From: Scytolyngbya sp. HA4215-MV1
GTDB lineage: Bacteria > Cyanobacteriota > Cyanobacteriia > Leptolyngbyales > Leptolyngbyaceae
NCBI GenBank assembly: GCA_019359045.1
Contig: JAHHIA010000003.1
Location: 1-64,000 of the forward strand
Direction of reading: 5' to 3'
Length of the DNA: 64,000 bases
Of this stretch, positions 17,659-25,703 are shown in pieces; the first letter of the stretch is position 1; each line of letters starts with the position of its first letter. The notes under the pieces are model-generated. The model made no database searches and had not been told where the DNA came from. It saw nothing but the letters and a program-made list of their open reading frames with translations. A program made the position numbers and the translations under genes.

Positions 17659-18873
17659 ATGCTTGATCTTACGAAACTCGCTCAGCAGATGCAGGGGATT
17701 AGCCAGCATCTCAGCCAGGAAGCCACTGCGACTCGTCAACGACTGGAATTGGCGCAGCGGTTGTTGCAGCAGGCACAATCTCGACAAAGTGAACTGGTGG
17801 AGCAGCAGCAGTTGTGGCGCGATCGTATGGGGTTTAATGCGGCACAACCGATCGAACCGCTCAGCACCCGTATCCCCATCAATCCGCCTCCGACTGCTCA
17901 TACGGTGCTGGCAACGGATGGATCGCAAATTGCCCCCAGTCATCATGAGATTGCTTATTGCTACCTGATTAACGTTGGACGGATCATTCTGCACTATGGG
18001 CAAAACCGTTTGCCATTGCTGGATAGTCTGCCGGAGGTGTTTTATCGGGCTGAAGATCTCTATCTGTCGCGTCAATGGGGAATTGGCACGGAGGAGTGGA
18101 TGGGATATCGCCGCACGGTTTCAGAAGCGACGATGCTGGCAGAACTGGCGCAGGCGGTGCAGGCGAATAACAGCATGTCGGATGATTTCGCTTCTCCGAC
18201 GATAGCTCAGCCGACGATCGCCCTGGTGGATGGTTCCCTGATCTACTGGTTTCTAGAAGCGTTGCCCAGGGAAGCGCGTGAGCAAATTCTGCCACCCATT
18301 CTGGCTGCCTGGGAGCAACTGCGCCAATTGAGAATTCCGCTGGTGGGTTATCTGAGTGCGTCGCGCAGTGGCGAATCACTGAATTTTCTGCGTCTGCCTG
18401 CTTGTCCCCATCCGGCTCCAGACTGCGCGACCTATTGCACCGGACAAACCGATCGCGCCCCCTGTCAGGTGTTTGATCCGTTACGCGATACCAGTCTCTG
18501 GGCGATGTTGTTGCAACCCGGCGATCGCAGTCCACTCTGGCGCAGTTCCGCCCGTATTCTAGATGATTATGGCGCACATCTGGTATATTTTTGCTATGCC
18601 CACGTGGGGGCAGAAATTGCCCGGATTGAGTTTCCTGCGTGGGTTGCAGAAGATGCTGATCTGCTCAATTCGGCACTGAGTCTGACGCTGACTCAGGTAC
18701 AAAAGGGCTATGGCTATCCGGTAGCGCTGGCGGAGGCGCACAATCAGGCAGTAGTGCGGGGGGGCGATCGTTCTCGCTTTTTTGCGCTGTTGGAGCAACA
18801 GATGATTAAGGCCGGTTTGAGAAATGTGGGAACGTCCTACAAAGAAACCCGCAAGCGGGGCAGTATTGCATGA
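17659..18873 (+). CDS. NurA-domain nuclease, copy 1
   Basis: 404 aa from ATG 17659; the frame is open from TTG 17635. A helical N-terminal part with many Q, A and L residues precedes the NurA domain. Two acidic motifs coordinate Mn in NurA: VLATDGSQIAPSHH and ALVDGSLIYWF. In archaea NurA is a 5'-3' nuclease acting with the HerA helicase in double-strand break end resection. Cyanobacterial homologues are common, but their role is unproven. A second NurA-type gene lies at 58119-59276. No HerA gene is in the window. Confidence 0.85.
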   Translation: MLDLTKLAQQMQGISQHLSQEATATRQRLELAQRLLQQAQSRQSELVEQQQLWRDRMGFNAAQPIEPLSTRIPINPPPTAHTVLATDGSQIAPSHHEIAYCYLINVGRIILHYGQNRLPLLDSLPEVFYRAEDLYLSRQWGIGTEEWMGYRRTVSEATMLAELAQAVQANNSMSDDFASPTIAQPTIALVDGSLIYWFLEALPREAREQILPPILAAWEQLRQLRIPLVGYLSASRSGESLNFLRLPACPHPAPDCATYCTGQTDRAPCQVFDPLRDTSLWAMLLQPGDRSPLWRSSARILDDYGAHLVYFCYAHVGAEIARIEFPAWVAEDADLLNSALSLTLTQVQKGYGYPVALAEAHNQAVVRGGDRSRFFALLEQQMIKAGLRNVGTSYKETRKRGSIA

Positions 18874-18933
18874 GAAGGAAATGTGGTGTTGCTGATTCAA
18901 AACATGAATCGATGGTTGAAAGCCGTAAAACTC

Positions 18934-19040
18934 ACAGATAGAAGATAGCCCAACAAATGCTGATTATGCTCTTGGTCAGTGCTGCAAGGAAAAAGCAATG
19001 CTGGGTTTCGTATCGTCAACCCAGTCTATGGCAATAAGCG
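18934..19040. repeat. degenerate copy of the sequence at 40893-41003
   Basis: Roughly 80% of bases match 40893-41003, including the blocks ACAAATGCTGA, TTGGTCAG and AAGCAATGCTGGGTTT, with one 6-base deletion and other indels. At 40893 the sequence encodes the C-terminus of a small protein, whereas this copy lacks an intact frame, so it is a gene fragment or mobile relic. Confidence 0.65.
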
Positions 19041-19092
19041 ATCGCACAGACAGTTACGTTCTCAACTACTGTCATTACAGATAACTCAAGCG

Positions 19093-19178
19093 GCATCACG
19101 ATCCGCTTCACCTGCCGTTGAGATAATCTCGATCTTAACGGATCTTCCATACGGTCAGGTGCAAGCGGCTTGTTGCGC
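19093..19178 (-). other. attC-like integron recombination site 1
   Basis: Read on the minus strand: R'' GCGCAAC, spacer AA, L'' CCGCTTGCACCTGACCG, about 40 central bases, L' CGGCAGGTGAAGCGG, R' GTGATGC. L'' and L' are complementary except for an unpaired G and A in L''. That extra base in the 5' half is the orientation mark of attC sites. It begins 41 bases after the stop of the isochorismatase gene. R' departs from GTTRRRY. Confidence 0.72.
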
Positions 19179-19219
19179 TGCTGACAAAACGACACATTCT
19201 ACTGAGCTACCAACTAACA

Positions 19220-19816
19220 CTACTCATTTATCAACTTTGAAAGAATTTCCTCATACATAATCTTTTGGATTTGGTGTCCTGCGCCATTTGCCCAATCGTA
19301 GGCGAGTTCCGCCATAACCTGATTGGTCGTTGTCAGCGTCACACCGTGGTCTTTCATTCTCTGCGCCGAAGTCTCGTCTGCCACTTGCGTTGGCGATCCG
19401 CCTGCATCAATCACAACTTGCACCTCGTAGCCGTCTTCAGTTGCACTGATTGCCGGAAAGACAATGCAGACATCATTTGTCAAACCAGCCATAATTAGTT
19501 TCTTCTTGCCAGTCGCTTCCACCGCTTTTTTGAACGGCTCAAATTCCCAGCAATCAACAATGCCGGGACGTTTAACTCGTTTTTCGTATTCTTCGGGCGC
19601 GAGTTTTTGCAAATCTTCAAGCAGCAATCCTTGAAAATTCTCCTCCTCACTACTGGTTAAAACGAGCGGCATTCCGGTTTCCTTTGCTGTCCTTACCAGT
19701 GCCCTAGTGTTCTGTACGATTTGATCGTAAGCAATGTTTTTAGCAAGTTTGATTGTGCCTTGCTGATGGTCAATCAACAACATTACTGAATCCTGAACAG
19801 TAAATTTATTTTTCAT
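19220..19816 (-). CDS. isochorismatase-like cysteine hydrolase
   Basis: 198 aa, preceded by a perfect AGGAGG. The catalytic triad of the isochorismatase-like fold is visible: Asp in VMLLIDHQQG, Lys in RVKRPGIVD and Cys in GLTNDVCIVFPA. It resembles the YcaC-type subgroup, whose substrate is unknown. It is divergent from the hxlR-type gene at 19908, a common pairing in which the regulator controls the hydrolase. The gene ends directly before attC-like site 1, as expected for a cassette gene. Confidence 0.87.
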   Translation of the reverse strand: MKNKFTVQDSVMLLIDHQQGTIKLAKNIAYDQIVQNTRALVRTAKETGMPLVLTSSEEENFQGLLLEDLQKLAPEEYEKRVKRPGIVDCWEFEPFKKAVEATGKKKLIMAGLTNDVCIVFPAISATEDGYEVQVVIDAGGSPTQVADETSAQRMKDHGVTLTTTNQVMAELAYDWANGAGHQIQKIMYEEILSKLINE

Positions 19817-19872
19817 TCTCAGCCTCCTAGAATCACGTATCGATTATGTTGTAAATGCCTTCAAACAAGCAA

Positions 19873-19899
19873 GTAGGCACAAAAAAGTGCTGTACCTAC
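19873..19899. promoter_or_regulatory. candidate HxlR operator
   Basis: Between the divergent isochorismatase and hxlR genes lies GTAGG...CCTAC (arms 19873-19877 and 19895-19899), with an inner CAC...GTG dyad around an A-tract. It ends 8 bases before the hxlR start, which would suit autoregulation. It is an inference from position and symmetry only. Confidence 0.35.
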
Positions 19900-19907
19900 A
19901 AAAAAAT

Positions 19908-20282
19908 ATGCACGAATCAGAAGAACCCATTTCCAACCTGCTCGACTCTCACCCCTACCTACGGCAAACCCTAGACCTTGTTGCCGATAAATGGGTCGTG
20001 GCGGCTTTGTATATTCTCTCCCACGGTACAAAGCGCTATGGTGAGTTACAGCGAGAGATTGGTAATATTTCCCAACGAATGCTCACTCGGACTCTTCGCG
20101 ATTTAGAACGGAATGGACTGGTTGCCCGAAAAGTGTATCCCGTTGTACCACCAATGGTTGAGTACTCCTTAACCCCCTTGGGAAGAACTTTAAGCCAAGT
20201 CATGGAAAGTCTTTGTGAATGGGCAACAATCAACTTTCAAGACGTAGAGGTTGCAAGAAGTCAATATGACCTCTCAAACTAA
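19908..20282 (+). CDS. HxlR-family winged-helix regulator
   Basis: 124 aa from ATG 19908; GTG 19887 is an alternative. LVADKWVVAALYILSHGTKRYGELQREIGNISQRMLTRTLRDLERNGLV is the HxlR winged helix, with VYPVVPPMVEYSLTPLG in the wing. HxlR regulators often respond to aldehydes or thiol stress and control a divergent gene. Here that gene is the isochorismatase-like hydrolase. It is the one gene in the attC region reading on the plus strand, and its stop is 16 bases from attC-like site 2. Confidence 0.88.
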   Translation: MHESEEPISNLLDSHPYLRQTLDLVADKWVVAALYILSHGTKRYGELQREIGNISQRMLTRTLRDLERNGLVARKVYPVVPPMVEYSLTPLGRTLSQVMESLCEWATINFQDVEVARSQYDLSN

Positions 20283-20298
20283 TGCCACAATCTGTAAA

Positions 20299-20388
20299 GC
20301 ATTACAACGATCTGGCTGAGCGGCTGCAAGTAACTTTTTCAACACCACCCAGATCTCTCAACAATCCGCTCTAGTCGGGTTGTTATGC
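20299..20388 (-). other. attC-like integron recombination site 2
   Basis: Minus strand: R'' GCATAAC with AAC, then an inner arm CTAGAGCGG. The matching CCGCTCAG and GTTGTAATGC stand at the other end. The outer arms pair in 9 of 10 positions and the inner GAGCGG/CCGCTC arm is perfect. Length 90 bases. It lies 58 bases after the stop of the second isochorismatase-like gene. Less canonical than site 3. Confidence 0.6.
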
Positions 20389-20446
20389 TGCCGACGCAAC
20401 CAGATAACCTAAAATCTCCTTCTACTGCTTATGAAATTGTCCAGTC

Positions 20447-21025
20447 TTAGGGAAAGACGCTATCTCGATGATGTAAAGATTCACCAATGATTTGCAGCAA
20501 TTTTGTTCCAGGCTCTTGGGTGTAATTGTGCTGGATTTCACCTGTAAATCCTGTCCAAGTGGTGAGAATAACACCTGCCTGTACCATGCGCATCCAAGCC
20601 GCTTGTTCATTACGACTATTGAGCGTCCCAGAAACATCAATGATGGCATAGACCTGATACCCAGCCGCAACCGCTGAAATTGCAGGAAGACATAATCCGA
20701 CGTCAGTTGCGAGTCCAGCCATCGCTAAGGTTTTGCATCCTGTTTGCTCGACTGCGCGAACAAAGTCCGGGGTTTCCCAAGAATTGTTGGTTGCGTGTTT
20801 AATCTGAATGGCATCCGGTAGGAGGTCTGTTAATTCAGGCAGAACTGTACCGCGATCGCCCACAATATCTGCCGCAGCAATAATCACAGGCAGTTGAAGA
20901 ATGGTACAGACTTTAGCAAGTGCGATCGCATTCCGTTTGAATTCCTGTTGATCCATTGATTGAATTGTGCTGATTGCACCCAGTTGCATATCAATGAAGA
21001 CTAGGACTGTATCTTCAGAGTTCAT
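20447..21025 (-). CDS. isochorismatase-like protein lacking the usual catalytic cysteine position
   Basis: 192 aa with the isochorismatase fold: VFIDMQLG has the Asp and IQIKHATNNSWETPDF the Lys. The motif that normally reads TNDVC here reads LATDVGLCLPAIS, so the nucleophile position is Gly with a Cys two residues later. Activity may be lost or altered. It is a distant paralogue of the protein at 19220-19816. It follows an NTF2-like gene, a FAD monooxygenase and a MarR gene on the same strand, probably as one operon. Confidence 0.82.
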   Translation of the reverse strand: MNSEDTVLVFIDMQLGAISTIQSMDQQEFKRNAIALAKVCTILQLPVIIAAADIVGDRGTVLPELTDLLPDAIQIKHATNNSWETPDFVRAVEQTGCKTLAMAGLATDVGLCLPAISAVAAGYQVYAIIDVSGTLNSRNEQAAWMRMVQAGVILTTWTGFTGEIQHNYTQEPGTKLLQIIGESLHHRDSVFP

Positions 21026-21092
21026 AGTTTTTAGATTCTGTGTTCCTGAAATCTGCTATTTAATTGCTCGATTGTTGGCTGAATAAGGGATA

Positions 21093-21488
21093 TCAGATAT
21101 GTTGCAGTGGAGTAAGATCGATATAAATCTTATAATCCTTAACTTGGGTGCTTTCCAGTTCAAGGACGTCAACGTAGGGTATCGTGACTTGACTCCCATC
21201 TTTGCGCGTGTAGGTTACTTCGGCTTCAAAGATGACTGTTGTTTCATCCTCCCAAGCTTTAATCAGATGATGCTGTAGTCCTTGGATTGTGGAAAAGAAG
21301 GTCGTGATCATCTGGAATACGGATGCACGCCCGGTTATTAATGGATTGCTACCCAACCGAAATTGCACATCTTCTGTCAGAAGAGCAACAAAGGACTCCG
21401 CATCAAGGGCTTCATCAGCGGCGTAAATTTGTTGAATTAATGCGGATGTACGCAAACTAAGGGCTGTTTCTCGTTGGCTCATGGGCAT
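21093..21488 (-). CDS. SnoaL/NTF2-like protein
   Basis: 131 aa from ATG 21488; MSQ at 21482 is equally possible. The sequence ALIQQIYAADEALDAESFVALLTEDVQFRLGSNPLITGRASV, followed by mixed beta strands, is the cone-shaped NTF2-like fold used by polyketide cyclases, ketosteroid isomerase and small-molecule binding proteins. It sits between the FAD monooxygenase and the second isochorismatase-like gene, with gaps of 52 and 67 bases, and may act on the monooxygenase product. The substrate is unknown. Confidence 0.78.
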   Translation of the reverse strand: MPMSQRETALSLRTSALIQQIYAADEALDAESFVALLTEDVQFRLGSNPLITGRASVFQMITTFFSTIQGLQHHLIKAWEDETTVIFEAEVTYTRKDGSQVTIPYVDVLELESTQVKDYKIYIDLTPLQHI

Positions 21489-21540
21489 CTCCAGCTACTT
21501 TCAGTACTTTGTGTAGACGTTAACGTTGGTTTAGCGTTCA

Positions 21541-23217
21541 TCACTTTGCCTGGGTCATGACTGAGCTAGTGGTTAAAATCCCTGAGAGGTAATCCAGTAG
21601 GCGATCGCTATCGGCAATACCCCCACGAAAACCGATATACCAATCAGGACGAACCAGGTAAAGGCAGGCAGAAGCGACCCCATACCGTTCATGGGCAAAG
21701 TGTTCGCCATCCATCAGAATCGAGTTAGATGCAGAAAACGCTTGTGGCGGCAGCAGTTCTGGCACAACGAAGTAGGAGTGAATTAACCGACCATACGCCT
21801 GACTCACCTGTTGTTGAAGGCTCAAGAGTTTCTGATAAGTTTCAGCCGTGGCTTTTTGTCCCGCAAAGAGGAGTAATGTCCAATGCGTTCCTCGCAACAC
21901 ATCAAATAACTGGATCGTTGCTTTATCCGCCAGTCGAACAACGGTGGCATTGGGAGCGCGATCGCCTGCACCTGCACCACTACTGCCAGCATGATCCTCG
22001 ATAATTGGGCTGGTGTCTCGATAGCTAATATCCACCTCTTCCAACGTGTGCATCAACTTGGTGCGAACCACTTGCTGATTGACAATGAAAGGACCCAACA
22101 GCCGCACCGCAGTCTGCTTCAACTCATTGGGATGCAGAATGATGCGATAACTTTTGTCAGTTCCCGCTAGCAATGCTTCGGCAACTGGAACCCGCTCCGC
22201 ATTGTAACTATCCAATAGGTCAGGCGTAGCGTGGCTTTGCACCGTGTAAGCCAGTTTCCAGGCGAGATTAAAGGCATCTTGAATGCCTGTATTCATGCCT
22301 TGTCCACCCAATGGCACATGGATATGTCCCGCATCGCCTGCCAGGAAAATGCGTCCGTCTCGAAAGCGATCGGCGCGTCGATGGGACGTGCGATACCGCG
22401 CTAACCAGGTAGGATCATACAGCTCGGCATCAAGTCCACCGAGAGCATTCAGCGCATCTTGCACTTCTTGTAGAGAAGGGGCATCGTCACTTGCTCCATG
22501 TTCGTCAACGGTTGCATCCGTCGGTTGATCGGGCAGTGAGATAAACACTCGCACCTGATCGTCCGGCATCTCAATCACCATCATGTAACCTTCACGGGTC
22601 AAGAACAGATGGCTGATTCCTTTCGGTAGTGTCCAGCGAATTTTGGCATCCGCTTGAATGAATTGCTCGCCTTCGTATTTGCCGCCTTCAAAGCTGAATC
22701 CCAGTTTCTTCCGAATCATGCTATGAGCGCCATCACAAGCGATCAGATAGTGCGATCGGATGACTTCTTCAGTTCCATCAGGATGACGCACGGTGACTGA
22801 AACCTGGGTTTCATCCTGTTCAAAGCCGATCGCTTCCGTTTGCCATTCCACTCGTCCGCCTAATTGATGCAAATGCTCTTCTAAAACATGTTCGGTGCGG
22901 TCTTGTCCCAGAATGACGGGATGTGGATAAGGACTATCCGCAATTTCAGAATGCAAATGTCCGATAATCTTGCCGTAGGCGCGCAGAGAGATTTGGCGCA
23001 TGGGCACACTGACTGACTTTGCAGCAGCGATCGCACCCATGGCATCAAACACTTCTTGCGTGCGAACATGCAAGATCAGTGCCTTCGAAATGTTTTTTGT
23101 ACCCGGATCTTTATCGATAATGCGGCAAGCAATCCCATAGCGGTTTAACTCAGCAGCCAGAGTAAGACCAACGGGACCTGCACCCACTACCAAAACATTG
23201 AGCAAGTCAGAAGACAT
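21541..23217 (-). CDS. FAD-dependent aromatic monooxygenase (PheA/TfdB family)
   Basis: 558 aa. It has the N-terminal dinucleotide fold VLVVGAGPVGLTLAAEL, a DG motif (YLIACDGAHSMIRKKLG) and a second FAD motif (DGRIFLAGDAGHIHVPLGGQGMN), plus the extra C-terminal thioredoxin-like domain of phenol/resorcinol hydroxylases. The enzyme would hydroxylate an aromatic or polyketide substrate using NAD(P)H and O2. The gene follows a MarR regulator by 41 bases, with a palindrome between them, which suggests ligand-induced expression. Confidence 0.88.
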   Translation of the reverse strand: MSSDLLNVLVVGAGPVGLTLAAELNRYGIACRIIDKDPGTKNISKALILHVRTQEVFDAMGAIAAAKSVSVPMRQISLRAYGKIIGHLHSEIADSPYPHPVILGQDRTEHVLEEHLHQLGGRVEWQTEAIGFEQDETQVSVTVRHPDGTEEVIRSHYLIACDGAHSMIRKKLGFSFEGGKYEGEQFIQADAKIRWTLPKGISHLFLTREGYMMVIEMPDDQVRVFISLPDQPTDATVDEHGASDDAPSLQEVQDALNALGGLDAELYDPTWLARYRTSHRRADRFRDGRIFLAGDAGHIHVPLGGQGMNTGIQDAFNLAWKLAYTVQSHATPDLLDSYNAERVPVAEALLAGTDKSYRIILHPNELKQTAVRLLGPFIVNQQVVRTKLMHTLEEVDISYRDTSPIIEDHAGSSGAGAGDRAPNATVVRLADKATIQLFDVLRGTHWTLLLFAGQKATAETYQKLLSLQQQVSQAYGRLIHSYFVVPELLPPQAFSASNSILMDGEHFAHERYGVASACLYLVRPDWYIGFRGGIADSDRLLDYLSGILTTSSVMTQAK

Positions 23218-23232
23218 AGTGCAAGCCCTTAA

Positions 23233-23272
23233 TAGATCAAGCTTGATGCAATATTAGTTCAAACTTGATCTA
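23233..23272. promoter_or_regulatory. candidate MarR operator
   Basis: TAGATCAAG (23233-23241) and CTTGATCTA (23264-23272) form a perfect 9-bp inverted repeat with a 22-base spacer, overlapping the 3' end of the MarR gene just upstream of the monooxygenase. Inner CATCAAG/TTCAAAC halves add symmetry. Position and symmetry fit a MarR-type site controlling the monooxygenase operon. Confidence 0.5.
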
Positions 23273-23765
23273 TCTTGACTGGGTGGCTTGTAAACTTCAG
23301 GTTTTCTTCCAAATCCTGCCTTAACCGATCGACCATTTCAGACAGACTGGCTTTTTCTGCTGCAGATAAAGATTCAAACAGTTGCCGATCTAAATCCTGC
23401 GCCTGCTGGGGCAAGCTATCCTTTAACGCTTTGCCCTTAGAGGTTAGCCAAACTCGCCAGATTCGGCGATCTTTTTCATCGCACTGACGCTGGATATATC
23501 CCTGCTTCTCCATCAGGGGCAAGGCAACAGTCACATTGCCGCTCCGTTGTTGTAATTGCTTGCTAATTTGAAGCGTGGGCAATCCATTGGTTTGCCATAG
23601 GCAGCAAAGAATTCCCCACTGCAAAGGAGTCAGCCCAAATTTGTCTAAGATATCTTGGAATCGTCGCTCAATCACCAGACTGAGAAGCTTCAGCCGATAC
23701 CCTAAAGCATTCGGAGGTAGAATATCTCGATATTGAACAAAAAACTCATCATCTGGCTCGACCAA
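23259..23765 (-). CDS. MarR-family regulator
   Basis: 168 aa, apparently from TTG 23765; no in-frame ATG occurs before the conserved core. The winged helix is clear: LTPLQWGILCCLWQTNGLPTLQISKQL, QRSGNVTVALPLMEKQGYIQRQCDEKDRRIWRVWLTSKG. MarR proteins repress genes for phenolic or antibiotic metabolism until ligand binds. It is the first gene of the monooxygenase block, directly after attC-like site 3 on the minus strand. Confidence 0.85.
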   Translation of the reverse strand: MVEPDDEFFVQYRDILPPNALGYRLKLLSLVIERRFQDILDKFGLTPLQWGILCCLWQTNGLPTLQISKQLQQRSGNVTVALPLMEKQGYIQRQCDEKDRRIWRVWLTSKGKALKDSLPQQAQDLDRQLFESLSAAEKASLSEMVDRLRQDLEENLKFTSHPVKIDQV

Positions 23766-23857
23766 GAATCGTTAATCCAAACTTAGACAACTCTCAAATC
23801 TTACATGATGGTACCAGTAGATCAGCTTGAAACATGCCTTGTCCATCACTAAAAGTG

Positions 23858-23946
23858 GCCTAACGCCCCCGTTCACCCGCCGCAAGCAACCTCTCGGGCT
23901 CAATAAAGAGACTATGTACGGTCGGTGTGCAACGGGATTGTTAGAC
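23858..23946 (-). other. attC-like integron recombination site 3 (best match)
   Basis: Minus strand: R'' GTCTAAC, spacer AATC, L'' CCGTTGCACACCG, about 40 central bases, L' CGGCGGGTGAACGG, spacer GGGC, R' GTTAGGC. R'' fits RYYYAAC and R' fits GTTRRRY exactly. L'' and L' pair apart from extra bases in L''. This is the full canonical attC architecture at a canonical length of 89 bases. It starts 79 bases after the CLC gene stop. Confidence 0.82.
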
Positions 23947-24025
23947 CGTACCTCAGCGATCGCGCTTGGTTAACCTTAGATAATTTTGGAGTTTTAGGCA
24001 GCGTTATAGAATAATCCTTGCTAAA

Positions 24026-25306
24026 TCAATCCGTCTGAGACTTTATTTGAGACTTGATGAAAGGCAATTTAGGAGCAAGAAAAAACCCCACTAGACTCGC
24101 AAATAGAATCGGAGTGAGCGGCGAAAATCCAGTTAATTTGGTTAATAACAGAGTTGTGCTGATCGGTGTGCGCGTCACTGCGGCATTAAGCGCTGCCATC
24201 ACTGCGATCATTGTTAAAACAGGATGAAGCCCAGGGACCAGCAGCGCGATCGCTTTACCGATACACGCCCCGGTGAAAAAAAGTGGAATAATAAATCCGC
24301 CGCGCCATTCCCCGTTGACGGTGATTGCGATCGCACTCATCTTGGCAAACGCCAAAATCAGCAAAAATAAAGCGCCTTCACGACTCTCGACGACCCTATT
24401 AAGCTCTTCATGCCCAAAGTAGCGGGTCAGAGGAACGAAGGTGGCTAAAATTCCGAGTCCCAAACCTGCCATCGTCGTCCGAATATAAACAGGTTCAGGC
24501 AGCTTTGCAAACAGCCACGCGCCACTTTTAACCAAGCCAATAAACACCCAAGCCGCGATCGCACCGACCACACCAGACGCGATCGCCAGCGGGAAATCAT
24601 CAATGTTATTAACGTGATATTGAGGAAACGTCCAGGTCGGACTAATCCCCAAATGAGTAATGAATGCAAAAACCAGGTAGCTTGCACAACTCGACACGAT
24701 CGCAGGCAAAACCGCCTGATAATATTCGGCAACGTACTGATGATGCAGAATTTCCAGTGCAAAGAAAGCCCCACCCAACGGCGCACCAAACAATGCAGTA
24801 AAGCCCGCTGCCATGCCTGCAACACTTAGCGATCGCACATCTTCACCTTGTAGCTCTAAGAAATCGGCAACCCACGTTCCAAATGACCCTGTAACCTGAA
24901 CCATTGGAGCTTCAGGACCTAAGCTCCCACCCGACGAAATGCTGACTAAAGATGCAAGCACCATGGATGGGTTTTCGCGGGTATCAATCCGTCCTCCCCG
25001 CGAATGAATGTTATCGACGATTAAACTAATTTCACCAGGATTTCCTAGAACATGAATGATCAGTCCGATCAATAAACCCGATAGCGACATCACAATCAAT
25101 AGACTGATGCCCTGAAACGATCGCAGAAAATGGGTCAACAGTTCTAAAACATTCCAATACAAGCCAGCGAAAAGCCCACTCCCAATCCCAATCACTGCCC
25201 AGCAAACCACCCAGCGAGATAAAGTGAAAGGATTTCTAGCTGATAAATGAGAGAGCCAGCAAACCGCCCAGTTGTGTTGGTCGAAACGATGCTTTTTGGG
25301 AGCCAT
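24026..25306 (-). CDS. CLC-family chloride channel/transporter
   Basis: 426 aa with about ten hydrophobic helices. Selectivity-filter segments are recognisable: SSGGSLGPEAPMVQ stands for the usual GxGREGP, GAPLGGAFFALEI for the next helix, and GGFIIPLFFTGACIG for GxFxP. There is no C-terminal CBS domain. It would pass chloride or another anion across the cytoplasmic membrane. The gene lies between attC-like site 3 and an HPP-family gene on the same strand. A MITE-like element separates it from that gene. Confidence 0.88.
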   Translation of the reverse strand: MAPKKHRFDQHNWAVCWLSHLSARNPFTLSRWVVCWAVIGIGSGLFAGLYWNVLELLTHFLRSFQGISLLIVMSLSGLLIGLIIHVLGNPGEISLIVDNIHSRGGRIDTRENPSMVLASLVSISSGGSLGPEAPMVQVTGSFGTWVADFLELQGEDVRSLSVAGMAAGFTALFGAPLGGAFFALEILHHQYVAEYYQAVLPAIVSSCASYLVFAFITHLGISPTWTFPQYHVNNIDDFPLAIASGVVGAIAAWVFIGLVKSGAWLFAKLPEPVYIRTTMAGLGLGILATFVPLTRYFGHEELNRVVESREGALFLLILAFAKMSAIAITVNGEWRGGFIIPLFFTGACIGKAIALLVPGLHPVLTMIAVMAALNAAVTRTPISTTLLLTKLTGFSPLTPILFASLVGFFLAPKLPFIKSQIKSQTD

Positions 25307-25501
25307 TGTTCAGGATGGATTAGCGTTTATGGCAGTCTGAGCAGAATCTTAGATACAGCTAGTACAGCAAACTGAAAGTTTTGTTAGGGGTGAAGGGGTG
25401 AAATCCCTTCTTAGTGGCGAAGCCCCCAAACTCCCATGTTGCAGAATTTAGTGTTTGCAACACTAGATTCAAGCAAACTTGTTGAGAAAACAATCCGCTA
25501 G

Positions 25502-25685
25502 TACAACAAGGCGTAAGTCTATGTACCATTCCGATCCGCTCTCATCCCCCAACCCCCCTTCGACTTCGCTCAGGATACCGCTTCTCCCAAAAAGGGAGAA
25601 GGGGAGTTCCGGATTAAAGTCCCTCTCCCCAAATGGGGAGAGGGATTTAGGGTGAGGGCGGATCGGTATACGAACTTACGCTACT
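25502..25685. mobile_element. MITE-like element with terminal inverted repeats
   Basis: Ends begin GCGTAAGT on each side as inverted repeats, extend into a second matching block (CGATCCGC), and enclose the GC-rich inner palindrome CCTCTCCCC...GGGGAGAGG. A direct repeat AATCCGCTAG stands just outside each end (25492-25501 and 25686-25695) and would be the target-site duplication. It is non-coding and lies between the HPP and CLC genes. Confidence 0.65.
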
Positions 25686-25703
25686 AATCCGCTAGAGAAA
25701 TTA

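Noticed and set aside
18979-19260. Plus-strand frame of 93 codons
   Set aside because: It runs through a decayed repeat and attC-like site 1 into the end of the isochorismatase gene; no protein features.
25380-25395. GTTAGGGG as an additional attC R' end between CLC and HPP
   Set aside because: No matching RYYYAAC partner or L''/L' pairing could be found within 150 bases on either side.
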